DNA of 64,000 bases from Metabacillus litoralis (GTDB taxonomy: Bacteria > Bacillota > Bacilli > Bacillales > Bacillaceae): positions 110,296-174,295 of the forward strand of contig NZ_JAIVKL010000010.1 in assembly GCF_020524045.1 (NCBI RefSeq), given 5' to 3'. Under the pieces are notes generated by a model. That model was not told where the DNA came from. It did no database searches and saw nothing but the letters and a program-made list of their open reading frames with translations. Position 1 is the first letter of the stretch. Each line of letters opens with the position of its first letter. The translations under genes and the position numbers were made by a program. Shown piece by piece: positions 62,152 to 64,000 of the stretch.

Positions 62152-63024
62152 ATGGAAAACATCGTTGAACTACGAGAAGTATCAAAAACTCGAAGTAATT
62201 TCTCAATCCAAAAGATTAATCTGGACATTAAAAAGGGATTTATTACAGGTTTAATAGGACCAAATGGGGCAGGTAAAACCACACTTATTCGTTGTATCAT
62301 GAACTTACTTCATTTTGATTCTGGAACGATTGCACTCTTTGGTAAAACTCATGCTGAAGCGACAAAAGAAATTAAACAGCAAATTGGCTTTGTTTATGAT
62401 GAAAACTATTTTTATGAAGATTTATCACTTGAACAAAATAAACGAATTGTCAGCATGTTTTATAGCAATTGGAATGAATCTATTTTCACTAATTATATAG
62501 CTAGATTTCAACTACCAAAGCATAAAAAAGTGAAAGACTTATCCAAGGGGATGAAAATGAAGTTCTCTCTTGCGATTGCTCTTTCACACGAACCATCACT
62601 TCTTATCATGGATGAACCAACATCTGGACTTGATCCTATCTTCAGAAGAGAACTACTTGATATTCTTTTAGAAATTATACAAGACGAAAATAAAGCAATA
62701 TTCTTTTCAACACATATGACAAAGGATTTAGAACAAATAGCAGATTATATTACATTTCTCAATGAAGGAGAAGTTGTATTTAGCGAAGAAAAGGAAGTAG
62801 TTTTACAGCGGTATGTTCTTATAAAAGGACCACCAAAGGTTTTAGCAGAAGATGATCATTTCGCCAAAAAAATTATCGGCTTGAAAGAAACAGACGTTGG
62901 CTTTGAGGGACTTCTTTTACAAGATCATCTCAATTGTCACAATGATCTTATCATTGAAAAACCATCATTAGAAGATATCATGTATTACACAGTTAGGGGG
63001 AATCATTGTGGAAGCACTCATTAA
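62152..63024 (+). CDS. ABC transporter ATP-binding protein (YhcG/YtrB-like)
   Basis: A 290-residue ATPase. Walker A is GLIGPNGAGKTTLIRC (residues 32-47), the signature is DLSKGMKMKFSLAIALSHEPSLLIMDEPTSGLDP containing Walker B, and the H-loop is IFFSTHMTKDLEQIADY. The signature SKGMK rather than SGGQ is usual for the DrrA/YtrB exporter class. The C-terminal 70 residues form an extra domain. The start is the ATG at 62152 behind GAGGAG; an in-frame GTG at 62143 is less likely. It overlaps the permease gene by 17 bases. Confidence 0.93.
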   Translation: MENIVELREVSKTRSNFSIQKINLDIKKGFITGLIGPNGAGKTTLIRCIMNLLHFDSGTIALFGKTHAEATKEIKQQIGFVYDENYFYEDLSLEQNKRIVSMFYSNWNESIFTNYIARFQLPKHKKVKDLSKGMKMKFSLAIALSHEPSLLIMDEPTSGLDPIFRRELLDILLEIIQDENKAIFFSTHMTKDLEQIADYITFLNEGEVVFSEEKEVVLQRYVLIKGPPKVLAEDDHFAKKIIGLKETDVGFEGLLLQDHLNCHNDLIIEKPSLEDIMYYTVRGNHCGSTH

Positions 63025-63667
63025 AAAAGATATATTCACACTTCAAAAAAAGGTATTTTTTCTCTTACTACTATGGTTTATTCCTTTAACTAACTTTTTT
63101 ACGGATGGATCTGCGTTCAAGCATCTTTTATTATTAATTTTCTATGGTTCAACACTTATACTGTATTCTAATTTCAATACATCATCATCAGAAGAGATGC
63201 AATCAAGATTAATTAATAGCTTGCCTGTTACAAGAAAACAAATTATTTTAAGTAAATATGTAGCAGGATGTATTTGGTTTGCTTTAGGCAGTGTTTTAGT
63301 TACAGCTTACGTAATTCTATTTCATCAATTTGCACCTTTTCCATCTCGATTAATTTATCCTGCGGAATATATCATCTGTTTAGCGATTGTTTATTTATTT
63401 TTAGCGATATTTTACCCATTTTTATATGCTGTCGGCTATAAAGCAGCTTCATTTTTGTCGGTTATTGTTTTTGTCAGTATCTTAATGTTTTTTCAAATCT
63501 CGATAAACCTTTCTGAAAACCCCAAATACCCAGCAGTAAAAGATTTTATAGACTCATTAACCCAAAATCAATGGATCATAGCGGGATTCCTTTCATTTCT
63601 TAGCTTAGTCTTGACGATAATCTCGTATAAGATAGCCGTTAGAGTTTACGAGAAGAAAGATTTTTAG
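63008..63667 (+). CDS. ABC-2-type permease subunit
   Basis: A 219-residue membrane protein with six hydrophobic segments (about 15-30, 33-50, 75-98, 112-133, 141-160, 180-200). It is the membrane half of the exporter encoded with the preceding ATPase. Between TM2 and TM3 lies SSSEEMQSRLINSLPVTRKQIILSKYVAG, the cytoplasmic coupling segment typical of ABC-2 permeases (the LPVTR and KY blocks). It starts with GTG inside the ATPase gene, behind AGGGGG. Substrate unknown. No second permease is seen before the repeat at 63731. Confidence 0.88.
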   Translation: MEALIKKDIFTLQKKVFFLLLLWFIPLTNFFTDGSAFKHLLLLIFYGSTLILYSNFNTSSSEEMQSRLINSLPVTRKQIILSKYVAGCIWFALGSVLVTAYVILFHQFAPFPSRLIYPAEYIICLAIVYLFLAIFYPFLYAVGYKAASFLSVIVFVSILMFFQISINLSENPKYPAVKDFIDSLTQNQWIIAGFLSFLSLVLTIISYKIAVRVYEKKDF

Positions 63668-63730
63668 TATGTTACATTTTTCATAGTACTTTTCTAATGT
63701 TTGAATTACAATATGTTCCACTCTAATAAT

Positions 63731-63910
63731 AGGAGGTTGGGACATAAATATTAAGCAAGGTTTTATTTGCTGTCATCAATAGATTTTTTGATTTTGCATA
63801 CTATTTTTAAGAACTAGTGGAATGGAGCGGAAGACAATCGACTCCTACGGGAATTGAGGAAAGGCTGAGACCCCGCAGGCATGCCGAGGAGGCTCAGCTT
63901 CAATGTCATC
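63731..63910. repeat. Interspersed repeat family A, copy 5 (truncated)
   Basis: Opens AGGAGGTTGGGACATAAATA and carries AACTAGTGGAATGGAGCGG and GAGACCCCGCAGGCATGCCG, then loses similarity near 63910. The hairpin part and the far inverted end are missing. Confidence 0.75.
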
Positions 63911-64000
63911 AAGCTAAGAAACCAATAATTTACATCTACATCATACCTATGGTAGTTTACAAGTGTTTTTAACGCTTGTTTTAGATCTAGTCTCTAAAAA

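Overview
The window is about 64 kb of AT-rich chromosome from a spore-forming member of the Bacillaceae (Bacillus in the broad sense). Evidence: an alpha/beta-type small acid-soluble spore protein behind a sigma-G-like promoter, the sporulation checkpoint protein Sda, SpoVR, a CotF-like coat protein, a spore-type catalase, a YjcZ-type peptide, HemAT, strong AGGAGG ribosome sites with frequent TTG/GTG starts, and the gene order yhcY-yhcZ-yhdA-yhdB as in B. subtilis. I cannot name the species. I see no rRNA operon, standard tRNA, prophage, CRISPR array or intact insertion sequence.

Layout. 1-9.7 kb: yxkF-like regulator and msmX (sugar ABC ATPase with a cre-like site), spore protein gene preceded by a tRNA-like cloverleaf, small membrane and stress genes, an HPr-like protein lacking its phospho-histidine, HemAT and an NhaC antiporter. 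9.9-13.7 kb: paired NrdR-like boxes and a cobalamin riboswitch upstream of a B12-independent class I ribonucleotide reductase. 13.8-20.9 kb: sda, stress proteins, an efflux pump and membrane proteins, mixed with interspersed repeats. 21.5-23 kb: a two-gene unit joining a CarH-like B12-binding (possible light-sensing) domain protein to an RsbR-like PAS-STAS protein. 23.5-27.7 kb: a lipoprotein sortase with its putative MPKTG-bearing surface substrate, then an ECF sigma/anti-sigma pair. 28-35 kb: catalase, oxidoreductase, phosphatase, diguanylate cyclase, coat protein, PCYCGC lipoprotein. 35-43 kb: redox and electrophile defence (WrbA, MarR, AzoR, FMN reductase, ferredoxin-NADP reductase, SodA, an iron-sulfur-type regulator, nitroreductase, pirin) with a shared palindromic operator candidate. 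43-45.5 kb: arsRBC. 46-53 kb: CLC transporter and a probable copper-handling cluster (Csp-like protein, DUF305, two-component system, BNR lipoprotein, YdhK). 53.9-64 kb: spoVR, hmp with nsrR and NsrR boxes, carboxypeptidase, yhdB/yhdA/yhcZ/yhcY, and a GntR-ABC exporter operon.

Interspersed repeats are the most pervasive feature. I distinguish families A and C (inverted ends built on GAGGCTGGGACATAA, which also serve as terminators), B (about 183 bp, ends GGCTCTGTTAAA, 8-bp target duplications visible) and D (about 160 bp, ends GGCTCTTTTC, 8-bp target duplications visible). A GC-rich core is shared between A and B. No transposase for them lies in the window.

Two B12 threads (a riboswitch on the ribonucleotide reductase and a B12-binding sensor joined to a stressosome-type STAS protein) are the most interesting biology here.
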